This document shows, piece after piece, positions 18,235 through 26,820 of a stretch of DNA of 64,000 nucleotides. The stretch's first letter is position 1, and the number at the start of each line of letters is the position of its first letter. The notes beneath the pieces were generated by a model that saw only the letters and a program-made list of their open reading frames with translations, was not told the DNA's origin and searched no databases. The translations under genes and the position numbers were made by a program. Source of the DNA: Arcicella rosea (GTDB lineage: Bacteria > Bacteroidota > Bacteroidia > Cytophagales > Spirosomataceae); the NCBI RefSeq assembly GCF_014204325.1, contig NZ_JACHKT010000019.1, positions 1 through 64,000 on the forward strand. The letters are read 5' to 3'.

Positions 18235-19347
18235 CTATAATTTTCTGAATGAAATATTTAATAGCTTCGAAAACTCTGATATTCTTTTTACTTCATTCTG
18301 ACTGACGAAACAAATCGAAATACCTCTTTTACCCGCTCTGGCAGTTCTACCACTTCGGTGAGTATAATATTCAGGCTGGTCTGGCAATTGATAATGAATT
18401 ACGTAAGCCAAATCGTCCACATCAATACCTCTTGCAGAAATATCCGTAGCGACCAATATTTTCAATTTATGATTCTTGAAAGCACGCATTACTTTGTCTC
18501 TTTCACTCTGCTGCAAATCTCCATGAATAGCATCTACTGCAATATTTTTACTGACTAACTGTTTCGTTAGCAGTTGAACAGCCGCTTTTGTTCTGCAAAA
18601 AATTATGCCAGTTGAAGCTCCCATCGTTTTTAAAAATTGCATCACAAAATCAAACTTCTCTTTTTCTTCACATACAAAAAACTGATGTTCAATCAAGTTG
18701 TTAACCACTTCGCTTTTACTTACTTGAACGGTATGTGTGTTTTTAGCCATATAAGTATCCACCAATTTCTGCAAAGCACTTGGTAAAGTAGCCGAAAAAA
18801 GCCATTTTGAAGCATCATGAGGCGTTTGTCTGAGAATATTGTCTAACTCATCTTTAAAACCCATACTCAGCATTTCGTCGGCTTCGTCCAAAATCAAGGT
18901 TTTAACCGCACCTAAATCCACAGCTTTTCTAGCCAACAAATCAATTAATCTGCCTGGCGTGGCTACAATAATCTGAGTTGGCTTCGATAATGCTCTTAAT
19001 TGAATATCTATTTTTTCGCCTCCATAAACTGCTTCAACAAATATTTTTTCTGGAGCATACTTTGTCAGTTTAAACAAATGCTTAGCTATTTGCTGACAAA
19101 GTTCACGAGTTGGTGCTAAAATTAACGCTTGTACTTCTTTTGATTTAGGATTTACTTTCATCAAAAGCGGTAAACCAAAGGCAGCAGTTTTACCTGTTCC
19201 TGTTTGTGCTTGTCCAATAAAATCGTTTTGATTTTTTAATAAGTAAGGAATTGCTTTTTCCTGTATTTCAGAAGGCTTAATGATATTCAGTTCAGTCAAT
19301 GCTTGGATGAAATGCTCTGATACGCCTAATTGTTTGAATGTTGCCAA
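18235..19347 (-). CDS. DEAD-box RNA helicase
   Basis: A 370-residue core helicase lacking the RNA-binding tail of longer CshA/DeaD proteins. Motifs: Walker A AQTGTGKT (47-54), PTRELCQQI, TPGRLIDLL, DEAD in ILDEADEML, SAT, IIFCRTKAAV, ATDISARGIDV and a variant motif VI HRSGRTARAG. It ends soon after motif VI (LLNISFRKL), so it is a minimal helicase; the tail may be lost. It has its own -7 promoter element just upstream. The likely role is RNA unwinding during ribosome biogenesis or mRNA decay. Confidence 0.92.
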   Translation of the reverse strand: MATFKQLGVSEHFIQALTELNIIKPSEIQEKAIPYLLKNQNDFIGQAQTGTGKTAAFGLPLLMKVNPKSKEVQALILAPTRELCQQIAKHLFKLTKYAPEKIFVEAVYGGEKIDIQLRALSKPTQIIVATPGRLIDLLARKAVDLGAVKTLILDEADEMLSMGFKDELDNILRQTPHDASKWLFSATLPSALQKLVDTYMAKNTHTVQVSKSEVVNNLIEHQFFVCEEKEKFDFVMQFLKTMGASTGIIFCRTKAAVQLLTKQLVSKNIAVDAIHGDLQQSERDKVMRAFKNHKLKILVATDISARGIDVDDLAYVIHYQLPDQPEYYTHRSGRTARAGKRGISICFVSQNEVKRISEFSKLLNISFRKL

Positions 19348-19366
19348 AATTGTATTTTTTTATTGA

Positions 19367-19374
19367 CAAAGGTA
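19367..19374 (-). promoter_or_regulatory. -7 element of the DEAD-box gene at 19347
   Basis: On the minus strand the sequence reads TACCTTTG, an exact TAnnTTTG. It predicts a start near 19360 and a leader of about 13 nt. No clear TTG lies 19-20 bp upstream of it, so only the -7 half is supported. Confidence 0.45.
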
Positions 19375-19418
19375 AGGAATTATTAATGAAGAAGCTCTTT
19401 GATGAGCGATGATACAAA

Positions 19419-19450
19419 AAAGGCTATAAGTTTGGTTACTTATAGCCTTT
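19419..19450 (-). terminator. Terminator of tsaD
   Basis: aaaggctataagt (19419-19431) pairs exactly with acttatagccttt (19438-19450). On the minus strand the stem is followed by a run of T. It sits 17 bp after the tsaD stop. Confidence 0.8.
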
Positions 19451-19466
19451 GATTTTTTCTTGAAAA

Positions 19467-20465
19467 TTACCAAGCCATTCTTGGTAATGGACTTACATCT
19501 TGTGCACAAAACTCTCCTTTTTCAGCTTTGAAATGTGCCGCCATTGCTATCATCCCTGCATTATCGGTACAATACTGAAAAGCTGGAATATAAACATTCC
19601 AATTTTCTACCTCTCCCATTTTTTGCAATTCAGCTCTTAATCCAGAATTTGCCGAAACACCACCAGCAATCGCAATTTCTTTGATTTTATATTGTTTAGC
19701 CGCTTTTTTGAGTTTCTGTAAAAGAATTTTTATCAAAGTTGCCTGCATTGATGCACAAATATCAGCCAAATTTTCTTCAACGAAATTGGCATTTTTCTTT
19801 GTTTCTTTTTGCAAGAAATATAAAAATGAAGTTTTAATTCCTGAGAAAGAGTAATTCAAGCCCTGCATTTCTACCATCGGAAATGGAAAACGTTCTGGAT
19901 TTCCTTCTTTAGCGTACTTATCAATTAAAGGACCACCCGGATAAGGCAAATTCAATAATTTAGCGGTTTTATCAAAAGCCTCTCCCACGGCATCGTCTTG
20001 GGTTTCACCGATTACTTCCATATCTAAAGGCGAACGCACAAAAACAATTTGGGTATGTCCTCCGCTTACAGTCAAACATAAAAACGGAAAATTAGGCTTA
20101 GGTTCATCAATAAAATGTGCCAAAACATGGGCTTGCATGTGGTGAACATCAATCAAAGGAATGTTCAAACCCATCGCCAAAGCCTTGGCAAACGAAGTAC
20201 CCACTAATAATGAACCTAAAAGACCTGGGCCACGAGTAAAAGCAATGGCATTTAGGTCATTTTTTGTTATCTTCGCTCTTTCAAGTGCCTCTGCCACAAC
20301 AGGTACAATATGCTGTTGATGTGCACGGCTTGCTAATTCGGGAACAACCCCACCCCATTTTGTATGGATAGATTGGCTTGCTACAATGTTGGAACAAATT
20401 ATGCCGTTAATAATTACAGCTGCTGAGCTGTCATCACATGATGATTCGATTGCTAAGATTGTCAT
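19467..20465 (-). CDS. tsaD: tRNA N6-threonylcarbamoyladenosine synthase TsaD
   Basis: TsaD transfers the threonylcarbamoyl group to A37 of ANN-decoding tRNAs, with TsaB and TsaE. The 332-residue frame starts at ATG 20465 (MTILAIESSCDDSSAAV); the longer frame with 20 extra codons is not conserved in the family. The ASKHA fold shows at IESSCD (6-11). Metal-binding His109 and His113 lie in HHMQAH (108-113). SGGHTQIV and the final CTDNAGMIAMAA block are diagnostic. It is divergent from tamB, an arrangement common in Bacteroidota. The gene is normally essential. Confidence 0.96.
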   Translation of the reverse strand: MTILAIESSCDDSSAAVIINGIICSNIVASQSIHTKWGGVVPELASRAHQQHIVPVVAEALERAKITKNDLNAIAFTRGPGLLGSLLVGTSFAKALAMGLNIPLIDVHHMQAHVLAHFIDEPKPNFPFLCLTVSGGHTQIVFVRSPLDMEVIGETQDDAVGEAFDKTAKLLNLPYPGGPLIDKYAKEGNPERFPFPMVEMQGLNYSFSGIKTSFLYFLQKETKKNANFVEENLADICASMQATLIKILLQKLKKAAKQYKIKEIAIAGGVSANSGLRAELQKMGEVENWNVYIPAFQYCTDNAGMIAMAAHFKAEKGEFCAQDVSPLPRMAW

Positions 20466-20472
20466 AATAATG

Positions 20473-20480
20473 CAAAGATA
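20473..20480 (-). promoter_or_regulatory. Possible -7 element of tsaD
   Basis: The minus strand reads TATCTTTG, an exact TAnnTTTG, only 7 nt from the tsaD start codon. If used, the mRNA would be nearly leaderless. No good TTG was found at the expected distance. Confidence 0.3.
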
Positions 20481-20586
20481 ATGAATGCTAGTTGATAGAA
20501 CACAGTGAAAATAATACCTTAGCAATTCTGTAATTGGCTTTTGTCTAATTTTTTACAGTCAACATAATTTCTTTATTAAAAAATAA

Positions 20587-23500
20587 ATGTTCATAAAGGT
20601 TTCTAAAATATTGACAAAAATAATCCTCTACACAGTGGTAGGTTTATTACTGTTGGCTGTTTTAGGCTCTTTGGCACTTAGAAGCTCCTATTTACAAACC
20701 AAGATTGCCCAATATTACGCTCCCAAAATTTCTAAAGCTCTTGGTTATCCAATTGAAATTGATAAAGTAACGATTCGTTTTTTTGATGAAGCTACGCTAG
20801 AAGGCGTAAGAGTAAAAGATTATCAGAATCATCAAATGATTGATATTGAAAAACTAGATTTAGATTTTCAATTGAAAAGTCTTTTACAAGATTCTCTGAA
20901 AACGAAATTAGATTATGTAAGATTGTATCATCCAAAAGTTGGTTTAGTAACCGACAAAAAAGGTGATTTGAATATCGATGAATTTATTCGCCGTATCAAT
21001 AAGCTCACGGCATCATCTACACCCGACCCAAACCATAAACCTACGCCATTTATCATTGGTGAAGCTGATATTGTAGAAGGTATTTTTAGCATGAATGATG
21101 AATCGGAACCTTATATGAACGACAGAAAATCGTTCGACCATTATCATTTTAAACTCCATGAATTGAACGCTCACCTCAAAAATTTTACTTTGATTCGTGA
21201 TACTGTTACTTTTCAAACAACGCTAAAAGCATACGACCGCTCTTCTGATTTAAGAATTAAAACACTTAAAACGCATTTCTTGATTTCTGATACGCAAATG
21301 CGTTTTGATGATTTATTGCTAAAAGTAAATAATTCAGTGGTAAGAAATAATATCGTCATGTCGTTCAGAAGTCAAAAAGATTTCAAACATTGGAATGAAA
21401 AAGTAAGAATGCGTGCCAATTTTGATTCGACGGTGGTTGTCGCAAGTGATATTGCTCGTTTTGTAAACGACATGTATCAGTACAAAGAAATTTATTACCT
21501 CAATGGCAAATTTGATGGTACAGTAGATGATTTTAAACTCCAAAACTTCGATTTGTATTTTGGTAAAAAATCTAAATTAAGAGGCGATTTTGCCTTCAAA
21601 GGTTTGCCCAATATTCCTAAAACAGATATGAATTTCAACATGCGAAAATCGTATGTTTTGGTAACTGACCTAGAAAAATATATTGGTAAAGACCCCGTAA
21701 AAGCCATTGAAAAATTTGGGCATATTACTTTTGACGGAACTTTTAAAGGAAGTACCTCTAATTTTAAAACGATGGGATTACTGACTTCTGATTTAGGGAA
21801 ATCGGACGTGGATGTTGCGATGGTTTTAAAGCCAAACGAAGCAAATTCTACGTACAAAGGTTCTTTGAAATTAGAAGATTTCAAACTCGGAAAACTCATT
21901 GAAAATGCGGGTTCTTTAGGTGACATTTCACTTTCTGGAAAAATAGAAGGCATTGGTTTTTCATTGAAAAATGCCAGTTTGAATTTCGATGGAACGGTTA
22001 AACAAATTGGTTACAACGACTATAATTATAAAAATATTGACATCAATGGTAAACTTGCCAAAGAACTTTTTGATGGAAGAATTGCCGTAAAAGATACTAA
22101 TCTTATTTTGAATGTTTTCGGAAAAGTAGATTTACGAAATGGAAAAAGTGACGTAGATATGCTTGGAAAATTATCAAAAGCTAACCTAAAAAATCTTCAT
22201 TTCACGAAAGATGATTGGCGAATTTCTACTTTGCTTGATATTCAATCGAAAGGAAAAACCATTGATGATTTAGTCGGGAAAGCGAAATTCATCAATACTT
22301 ATGTTACGCTTGAGCAACGAAATTTAATTCTTGATTCCTTGTATATTACTTCTAAACTTGATGATAGTACTCGAAAATTAAACATTGAGTCAGATTTAGT
22401 TAATTTGGATTTTAATGGAAATTTCAAGCCTAGCCAAGCTTTTGAAGATTTAAAAGTACTTGTTGAAGAATATAAAATTTACTTTGTTGGCGATGAGGCT
22501 ACTCGTAAAGCCTACTATGCTAAAAAGCCATTAACGCCTCCACAGAATTACCAAATTGCTTATCAGTTTTATCTCAAAAACTTCGACCCAATTCTTTCAT
22601 TTTATTATCCAGATGGACATATTTCTAAAAAAACCTGGATAGATGGCACTTTTGGGATTAGTAATACTTCTACTTTCTCTTTGAGTTCGAAGATTGACAC
22701 TTTGGTTTTGGGTCAAAACTATCGTTTCTATCAGTCGGATATTGATTTGAACTCTTCAAAATTCTATAATACGCCCGAAATATTAGCGTCCCTAATCTTG
22801 AATTCTAAAAAGCAAAAAATCAGTGTACTTGCACCAACAGAACAACTTGATATTGATGCATCTTGGGCAAATGAAGGGATTAGATTTACCAGTGGTTTAA
22901 AACAAGTAGGAACAACCAATTTCGTAAAACTCAATGGAAATTTAAAGTTTATTCCAGACGGTATTGCTTTACAATTCAAACGTTCTAGGCTTCATTTACT
23001 TGACCAAGATTGGAACGTTAGTCCCGACAACGCCCTAACAATTATCGGTAATGAAATTACTGCCAAAGATTTATACTTGAGTAATTTAGAACAATTCATT
23101 GCCTTGAATGGAAATGTTTCGGAAGATTCACTCAAAAACTTAACTTTTCAAGCTAAAAACTTCAAGCTTGAAACCTTAGCACCTATCGTTTCCTTGAATA
23201 TGAAAGGCTTGGTAAACGGCGAAGTAGAGATAAAAAACATTTATAAAAGTATTAATCTTGATAGTCATCTGAACATCAAAGATTTGTATTTGGATAACTT
23301 TTTGATTGGCAATGTAACAGGCGATGGCGTTTTTGATAACGAAAGACAAATTGTAGATATTAATTATTCTTTAGAGCGTCTTCAAAATCAAGTATTGAGC
23401 GTAAGAGGTATTTACGACCCTAAACAAAGTGAAAATTCACTTGATTTATTGGCTACTTTAAACCAAACAAATCTTCAAATTTTAGAACCTTTCACAAAAG

Positions 23501-25110
23501 GGCTTTTCTCTAAAATTGGTGGTGTAGCCATTGGAAATATCAATATAACAGGCAAGCCTTCGCACCCGATTTTAGAAGGAGCAATAGATATTAAAAAAGG
23601 TACGCTGTTCTTCGATTATTTGAAATCTGTCTTAAACTTTGAAGATAAAATCACTTTTGAACCTGACGAAGTAAGAGCGAAAAGTCTTCGTTTAACCGAC
23701 GATGAAGGCAATAAAGGAACGCTAAAAGGCAGTGTTTTTTTTGATGGTGACAAAACTTTTAGTGTAGATTTAAACACGACAATGAATCGTTTCAAAATCT
23801 TGAATACGCTCAGAAGAGATAACGATACTTATTACGGAACAGCTTATGCCACAGGAAAACTCAATTTAAGTGGCACTTTCGATAATCTTAACATTTCTGC
23901 CGATTTAAAAAGTGACAGAGGAACAAGATTATACATTCCGCTTGACAAAGCACAAGATGCGGGAAATCAAGAAGAAATTGAATTCCTCAGTGCAAGAGTA
24001 GCCAAAGATTCTTTGAATAAAAGCCAAGCAAAAAATGGCTCAAGTAGCGGTATCAAAATGGATTTCAATTTTGAAATTACGCCTGATGCCTATGGAGAAG
24101 TACAATTCGACAAACAAACTGGCGACATTATGCGTGCCAATGGTTCTGGAATTATCAACCTAAAAGTAGATACAAGAGGCGGTTTTGATATGAGTGGAGA
24201 TTATAATATTGAACGTGGAGACTATACTTTTACTTTCCAGAATATTATCAACAAGAAATTCAATATTCAAAGAGGAAGTAAAATTTCATGGTCGGGCAAT
24301 CCTTATGAAGCTATCGTTGATATTCGGGCAGCTTATACACAAAATTTAAGCTATTTGGGTTCTGTTATTGACTCTACTGGAAGAGGCAGAGAATTGAGAA
24401 ATAAAGCTGATTATACACGCCGTTACCCAGTTGACATAACGATTAATTTAAAAGATAGACTTTTACAACCAACAGTTTCTTTTAATTTGAAAATGCACGA
24501 TTATCCGCAAAACCCCGATTTCAATTCTGCGGTAACTGCATTCGAAAACAGAATGAAAACGGATGATCAAGAACTAAACCGACAAGTAAGTAATGTATTG
24601 TTGTTGGGACAAATGGTTTCGCAGACGAATTCTACTGCCTTTGCTACAGTCAATTTAGTAAGTAATTTAACAGAATTATTATCGAATCAATTGAGTAATG
24701 TTTTCTCAAAAATTGATCAAAACCTAAACGTCGATTTATCATTAAACGGAAACGGCTTAAATCAAGATTTGATTAATAATTTACAGCTTAGACTTTCATA
24801 CAATTTCAACGACCGATTTAGAATTACGAGAAGTGGCGGTTTTACAACGGCTACCAATCAAACAAATGCCCAATCACTTATCGGTGACTGGGCATTGGAA
24901 TGGTTTATTACCAAAGACGGAAGTTTGAGATTTAAGACTTATAACAGAAACTTACAAACGTCCATCTTGGGAGCTTTAAATACTTATCAAACCTTTACTT
25001 CTGGCGGAGCAAGTTTATTGTACACCAAAAGCTTCAATTACTTATTTTTAAATAGAAAGAAGGCTAAAAACCCACTTGCTGAATCAAACGAACCAATTGT
25101 TAATCCATAG
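20587..25110 (+). CDS. Translocation/assembly module TamB-like protein
   Basis: A 1507-residue AsmA/TamB-family protein. One N-terminal transmembrane helix (about 12-32, IILYTVVGLLLLAVLGSLAL) anchors it in the inner membrane. The long middle is a beta-rich taco/groove fold. The C-terminal DUF490/TamB domain begins around residue 1060 and includes KMDFNFEITPDAYGEVQFD, GSGIINLKVDTRGGFDMSGDYNIERGDYTFTF, and the LLLGQM...LSNQLSNVFSK end. Proteins of this class bridge the periplasm and are linked to lipid or outer-membrane protein transport. It is divergent from tsaD and has no TamA next to it. Confidence 0.92.
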   Translation: MFIKVSKILTKIILYTVVGLLLLAVLGSLALRSSYLQTKIAQYYAPKISKALGYPIEIDKVTIRFFDEATLEGVRVKDYQNHQMIDIEKLDLDFQLKSLLQDSLKTKLDYVRLYHPKVGLVTDKKGDLNIDEFIRRINKLTASSTPDPNHKPTPFIIGEADIVEGIFSMNDESEPYMNDRKSFDHYHFKLHELNAHLKNFTLIRDTVTFQTTLKAYDRSSDLRIKTLKTHFLISDTQMRFDDLLLKVNNSVVRNNIVMSFRSQKDFKHWNEKVRMRANFDSTVVVASDIARFVNDMYQYKEIYYLNGKFDGTVDDFKLQNFDLYFGKKSKLRGDFAFKGLPNIPKTDMNFNMRKSYVLVTDLEKYIGKDPVKAIEKFGHITFDGTFKGSTSNFKTMGLLTSDLGKSDVDVAMVLKPNEANSTYKGSLKLEDFKLGKLIENAGSLGDISLSGKIEGIGFSLKNASLNFDGTVKQIGYNDYNYKNIDINGKLAKELFDGRIAVKDTNLILNVFGKVDLRNGKSDVDMLGKLSKANLKNLHFTKDDWRISTLLDIQSKGKTIDDLVGKAKFINTYVTLEQRNLILDSLYITSKLDDSTRKLNIESDLVNLDFNGNFKPSQAFEDLKVLVEEYKIYFVGDEATRKAYYAKKPLTPPQNYQIAYQFYLKNFDPILSFYYPDGHISKKTWIDGTFGISNTSTFSLSSKIDTLVLGQNYRFYQSDIDLNSSKFYNTPEILASLILNSKKQKISVLAPTEQLDIDASWANEGIRFTSGLKQVGTTNFVKLNGNLKFIPDGIALQFKRSRLHLLDQDWNVSPDNALTIIGNEITAKDLYLSNLEQFIALNGNVSEDSLKNLTFQAKNFKLETLAPIVSLNMKGLVNGEVEIKNIYKSINLDSHLNIKDLYLDNFLIGNVTGDGVFDNERQIVDINYSLERLQNQVLSVRGIYDPKQSENSLDLLATLNQTNLQILEPFTKGLFSKIGGVAIGNINITGKPSHPILEGAIDIKKGTLFFDYLKSVLNFEDKITFEPDEVRAKSLRLTDDEGNKGTLKGSVFFDGDKTFSVDLNTTMNRFKILNTLRRDNDTYYGTAYATGKLNLSGTFDNLNISADLKSDRGTRLYIPLDKAQDAGNQEEIEFLSARVAKDSLNKSQAKNGSSSGIKMDFNFEITPDAYGEVQFDKQTGDIMRANGSGIINLKVDTRGGFDMSGDYNIERGDYTFTFQNIINKKFNIQRGSKISWSGNPYEAIVDIRAAYTQNLSYLGSVIDSTGRGRELRNKADYTRRYPVDITINLKDRLLQPTVSFNLKMHDYPQNPDFNSAVTAFENRMKTDDQELNRQVSNVLLLGQMVSQTNSTAFATVNLVSNLTELLSNQLSNVFSKIDQNLNVDLSLNGNGLNQDLINNLQLRLSYNFNDRFRITRSGGFTTATNQTNAQSLIGDWALEWFITKDGSLRFKTYNRNLQTSILGALNTYQTFTSGGASLLYTKSFNYLFLNRKKAKNPLAESNEPIVNP

Positions 25111-25132
25111 AGAGTTTCATTACATTTTCAAC

Positions 25133-25903
25133 TCAATTTAAAATTTCACCTTCAAAAACTCTCACAGCTGGGCCTATCAAAAAGACATTTTGATAGCCAT
25201 TTTCGGTATGTTCAAATTCTATTCTCAATTGTCCACCCATTACTTTAATATCCACAAATTTATCAAAGCCCAAACGAATATTAGCTGAAATAGCACAAGC
25301 TGTCACTCCTGTTCCACAAGCGTATGTTTCATCTTCTACACCACGCTCATAAGTTCTCACGGCCAAAGCATTTCCGCCCGTTACTTCTACAAAATTCACA
25401 TTCGTTCCACCTTTACTTACAAAGGGTTCTCCATAACGTATAGCCTTTCCAGTACTGTAAACATCATAATTTTGTAAATCATTTACATAAGTAACATAAT
25501 GAGGCGAGCCAGTATTCATAAAATCGTAATCAGGCGTTTTCTCAATATCATTCACATCAATCATTTTCAGTGAAATTACTTCTTTTGTTACTTTCGCTTC
25601 GTGTTCTCCATCTACAGCGATAAAAACAGTTGAATCGCCAATTATACCCAAATCATGTGCAAAACGAACTAAACATCTCCCACCATTTCCACACATCGAA
25701 CCCTCGGTACCATCAGAATTAAAGTAAACCATTTTAAAATCATAGCCTTCAGCTTCTTGTAAAAGCATTAAACCATCAGCACCAATCCCAAAACGACGAT
25801 GACACAACTGAGCAATATATTCCTGTGAAATTGGGAAAGATTTTGAACGGTCATCAACCACTACAAAATCGTTTCCAGTACCTTGATATTTATAAAATTT
25901 CAT
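25133..25903 (-). CDS. dapF: Diaminopimelate epimerase
   Basis: DapF converts LL- to meso-diaminopimelate for lysine and peptidoglycan. The 256-residue protein has both catalytic cysteines: C71 in GSMCGNGGRC and C196 in YACGTGV. It also has N11 and D12 near YQGTGNDF, and the expected ERGVEDETYACGTG block. Length is slightly under the usual 270 or so. It converges with tamB, with a 22-bp gap, and is preceded by a DinB-family gene with a 39-bp gap, so the two probably share the promoter at 26488. Confidence 0.96.
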   Translation of the reverse strand: MKFYKYQGTGNDFVVVDDRSKSFPISQEYIAQLCHRRFGIGADGLMLLQEAEGYDFKMVYFNSDGTEGSMCGNGGRCLVRFAHDLGIIGDSTVFIAVDGEHEAKVTKEVISLKMIDVNDIEKTPDYDFMNTGSPHYVTYVNDLQNYDVYSTGKAIRYGEPFVSKGGTNVNFVEVTGGNALAVRTYERGVEDETYACGTGVTACAISANIRLGFDKFVDIKVMGGQLRIEFEHTENGYQNVFLIGPAVRVFEGEILN

Positions 25904-25942
25904 TTTAATAATTATTCAAAACTTTTAATGCCTTATTTTTAT

Positions 25943-26464
25943 TTACCCAATATTATATCGCTCTTTTAATATATTCAAATGATGACGCTCATGTCCAGCA
26001 ATCATCCAAACCAAAGCTCTTGCCGAAACCGCATGACCGTTGGCTTTTCCCATCCGAGAAGCTACGTCTTCAGAAAAAGACGAAAACAGTGCAATCGAAC
26101 TTTCTCTTACTAAACGATACTGTTCGAGTAAAGATTCAAAAGGAATTTCATTAAAATGTGACGCATCCATGTATTCATTTTCATCAAAACCAGGTAAAGA
26201 TTGTTTTTCACCTCTTGCAATACATAAAGCACGATAGCCAAAAATGCGTTCCGTATCAGTAAGATGACCCAAAATTTGCTGCGGAGTCCACTTCCCAACA
26301 GCATATTGATACTTTTTTTGCTCTTCAGACAAATTTTTATAGATTTTTTTTACAAGGCTTTCTTGCTCCATAAGTACATTAATAACATTTTGACTTTCAA
26401 GCTTTTCTATATAAAAAGAAAAATACTTATCATTAGGAAACTCGTTTTCAAAAGGCTTTCTCAT
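25943..26464 (-). CDS. DinB-family protein
   Basis: A 173-residue four-helix-bundle protein of the DinB/YfiT group, which bind a metal through three His residues. Candidate ligands are the His in LGHLTDTER (about residue 66) and the AGHERHHLNIL pair near the C-terminus (about 158-162). Some relatives are thiol-dependent S-transferases (bacillithiol), others have no known activity. It sits upstream of dapF and likely forms an operon with it. The start is supported by a -7 element 23 nt upstream. Confidence 0.85.
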   Translation of the reverse strand: MRKPFENEFPNDKYFSFYIEKLESQNVINVLMEQESLVKKIYKNLSEEQKKYQYAVGKWTPQQILGHLTDTERIFGYRALCIARGEKQSLPGFDENEYMDASHFNEIPFESLLEQYRLVRESSIALFSSFSEDVASRMGKANGHAVSARALVWMIAGHERHHLNILKERYNIG

Positions 26465-26487
26465 ATATTTTTTTGATTTTTTTTTGA

Positions 26488-26495
26488 CAAAGGTA
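26488..26495 (-). promoter_or_regulatory. -7 element of DinB-dapF operon
   Basis: The minus strand reads TACCTTTG, predicting a start near 26481 and a 17-nt leader. It lies immediately next to the -33 box of the divergent tRNA-Asp promoter, so both polymerase sites overlap. Confidence 0.5.
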
Positions 26496-26525
26496 TTGTA
26501 TTCTAAAATAAAACGACTAATTTTG
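26496..26525 (+). promoter_or_regulatory. Promoter of tRNA-Asp
   Basis: TTG (26496-26498), 19-bp spacer, then TAATTTTG (26518-26525): an exact TTG-N19-TAnnTTTG match. It predicts a start near 26532, about 50 nt before the mature tRNA. Confidence 0.65.
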
Positions 26526-26583
26526 CATCACAATAAAACAACGACATAAACACAAAGTTAAGTAGTTGTTAAAATTGTAAAAA

Positions 26584-26657
26584 GGTTTGGTAGTTCAGTT
26601 GGTTAGAATACATGCCTGTCACGCATGGGGTCGCGGGTTCGAGTCCCGTCCAGACCG
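26584..26657 (+). tRNA. tRNA-Asp (GTC anticodon)
   Basis: A 74-nt cloverleaf. The acceptor GGTTTGG pairs with CCAGACC (one G-U pair) and the discriminator is G. The anticodon loop is CTGTCAC with GTC, read between stems atgc/gcat. The T arm has GTTCGAGTC. CCA is not encoded. A terminator follows at once. An 18-nt copy of its 3' end occurs at 40752. Confidence 0.96.
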
Positions 26658-26663
26658 CAAAAA
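26646..26663 (+). repeat. Putative attachment site, left (tRNA-Asp 3' end)
   Basis: ccgtccagaccgcaaaaa spans the last 12 nt of tRNA-Asp and 6 nt downstream. The identical 18-mer recurs in the same orientation at 40752-40769. Tyrosine integrases commonly use tRNA 3' ends and leave a direct repeat at both ends of the insertion. Confidence 0.65.
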
Positions 26664-26693
26664 AGCTCAGAAAGAAATTTCTGGGCTTTTTGC
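26660..26693 (+). terminator. Terminator of tRNA-Asp
   Basis: An A-run plus gctcagaaa is mirrored by tttctgggc plus a T-run (one G-T pair), with a very short loop. It directly follows the tRNA. Confidence 0.65.
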
Positions 26694-26820
26694 TTTTATA
26701 GCCCTCCACCTTACATTTTTTAGATTTATATTTGGAAAATAATTATGGCTTCTTTGATATAAAATTCCCTATTTCATCCATATTTTTAAAACAACCTAAC
26801 AATCCAAAGCCCATTTTAAA

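Noticed and set aside
16846-19347. One gene split into two helicases
   Set aside because: Each frame has a complete set of DEAD-box motifs, so they are two paralogues.
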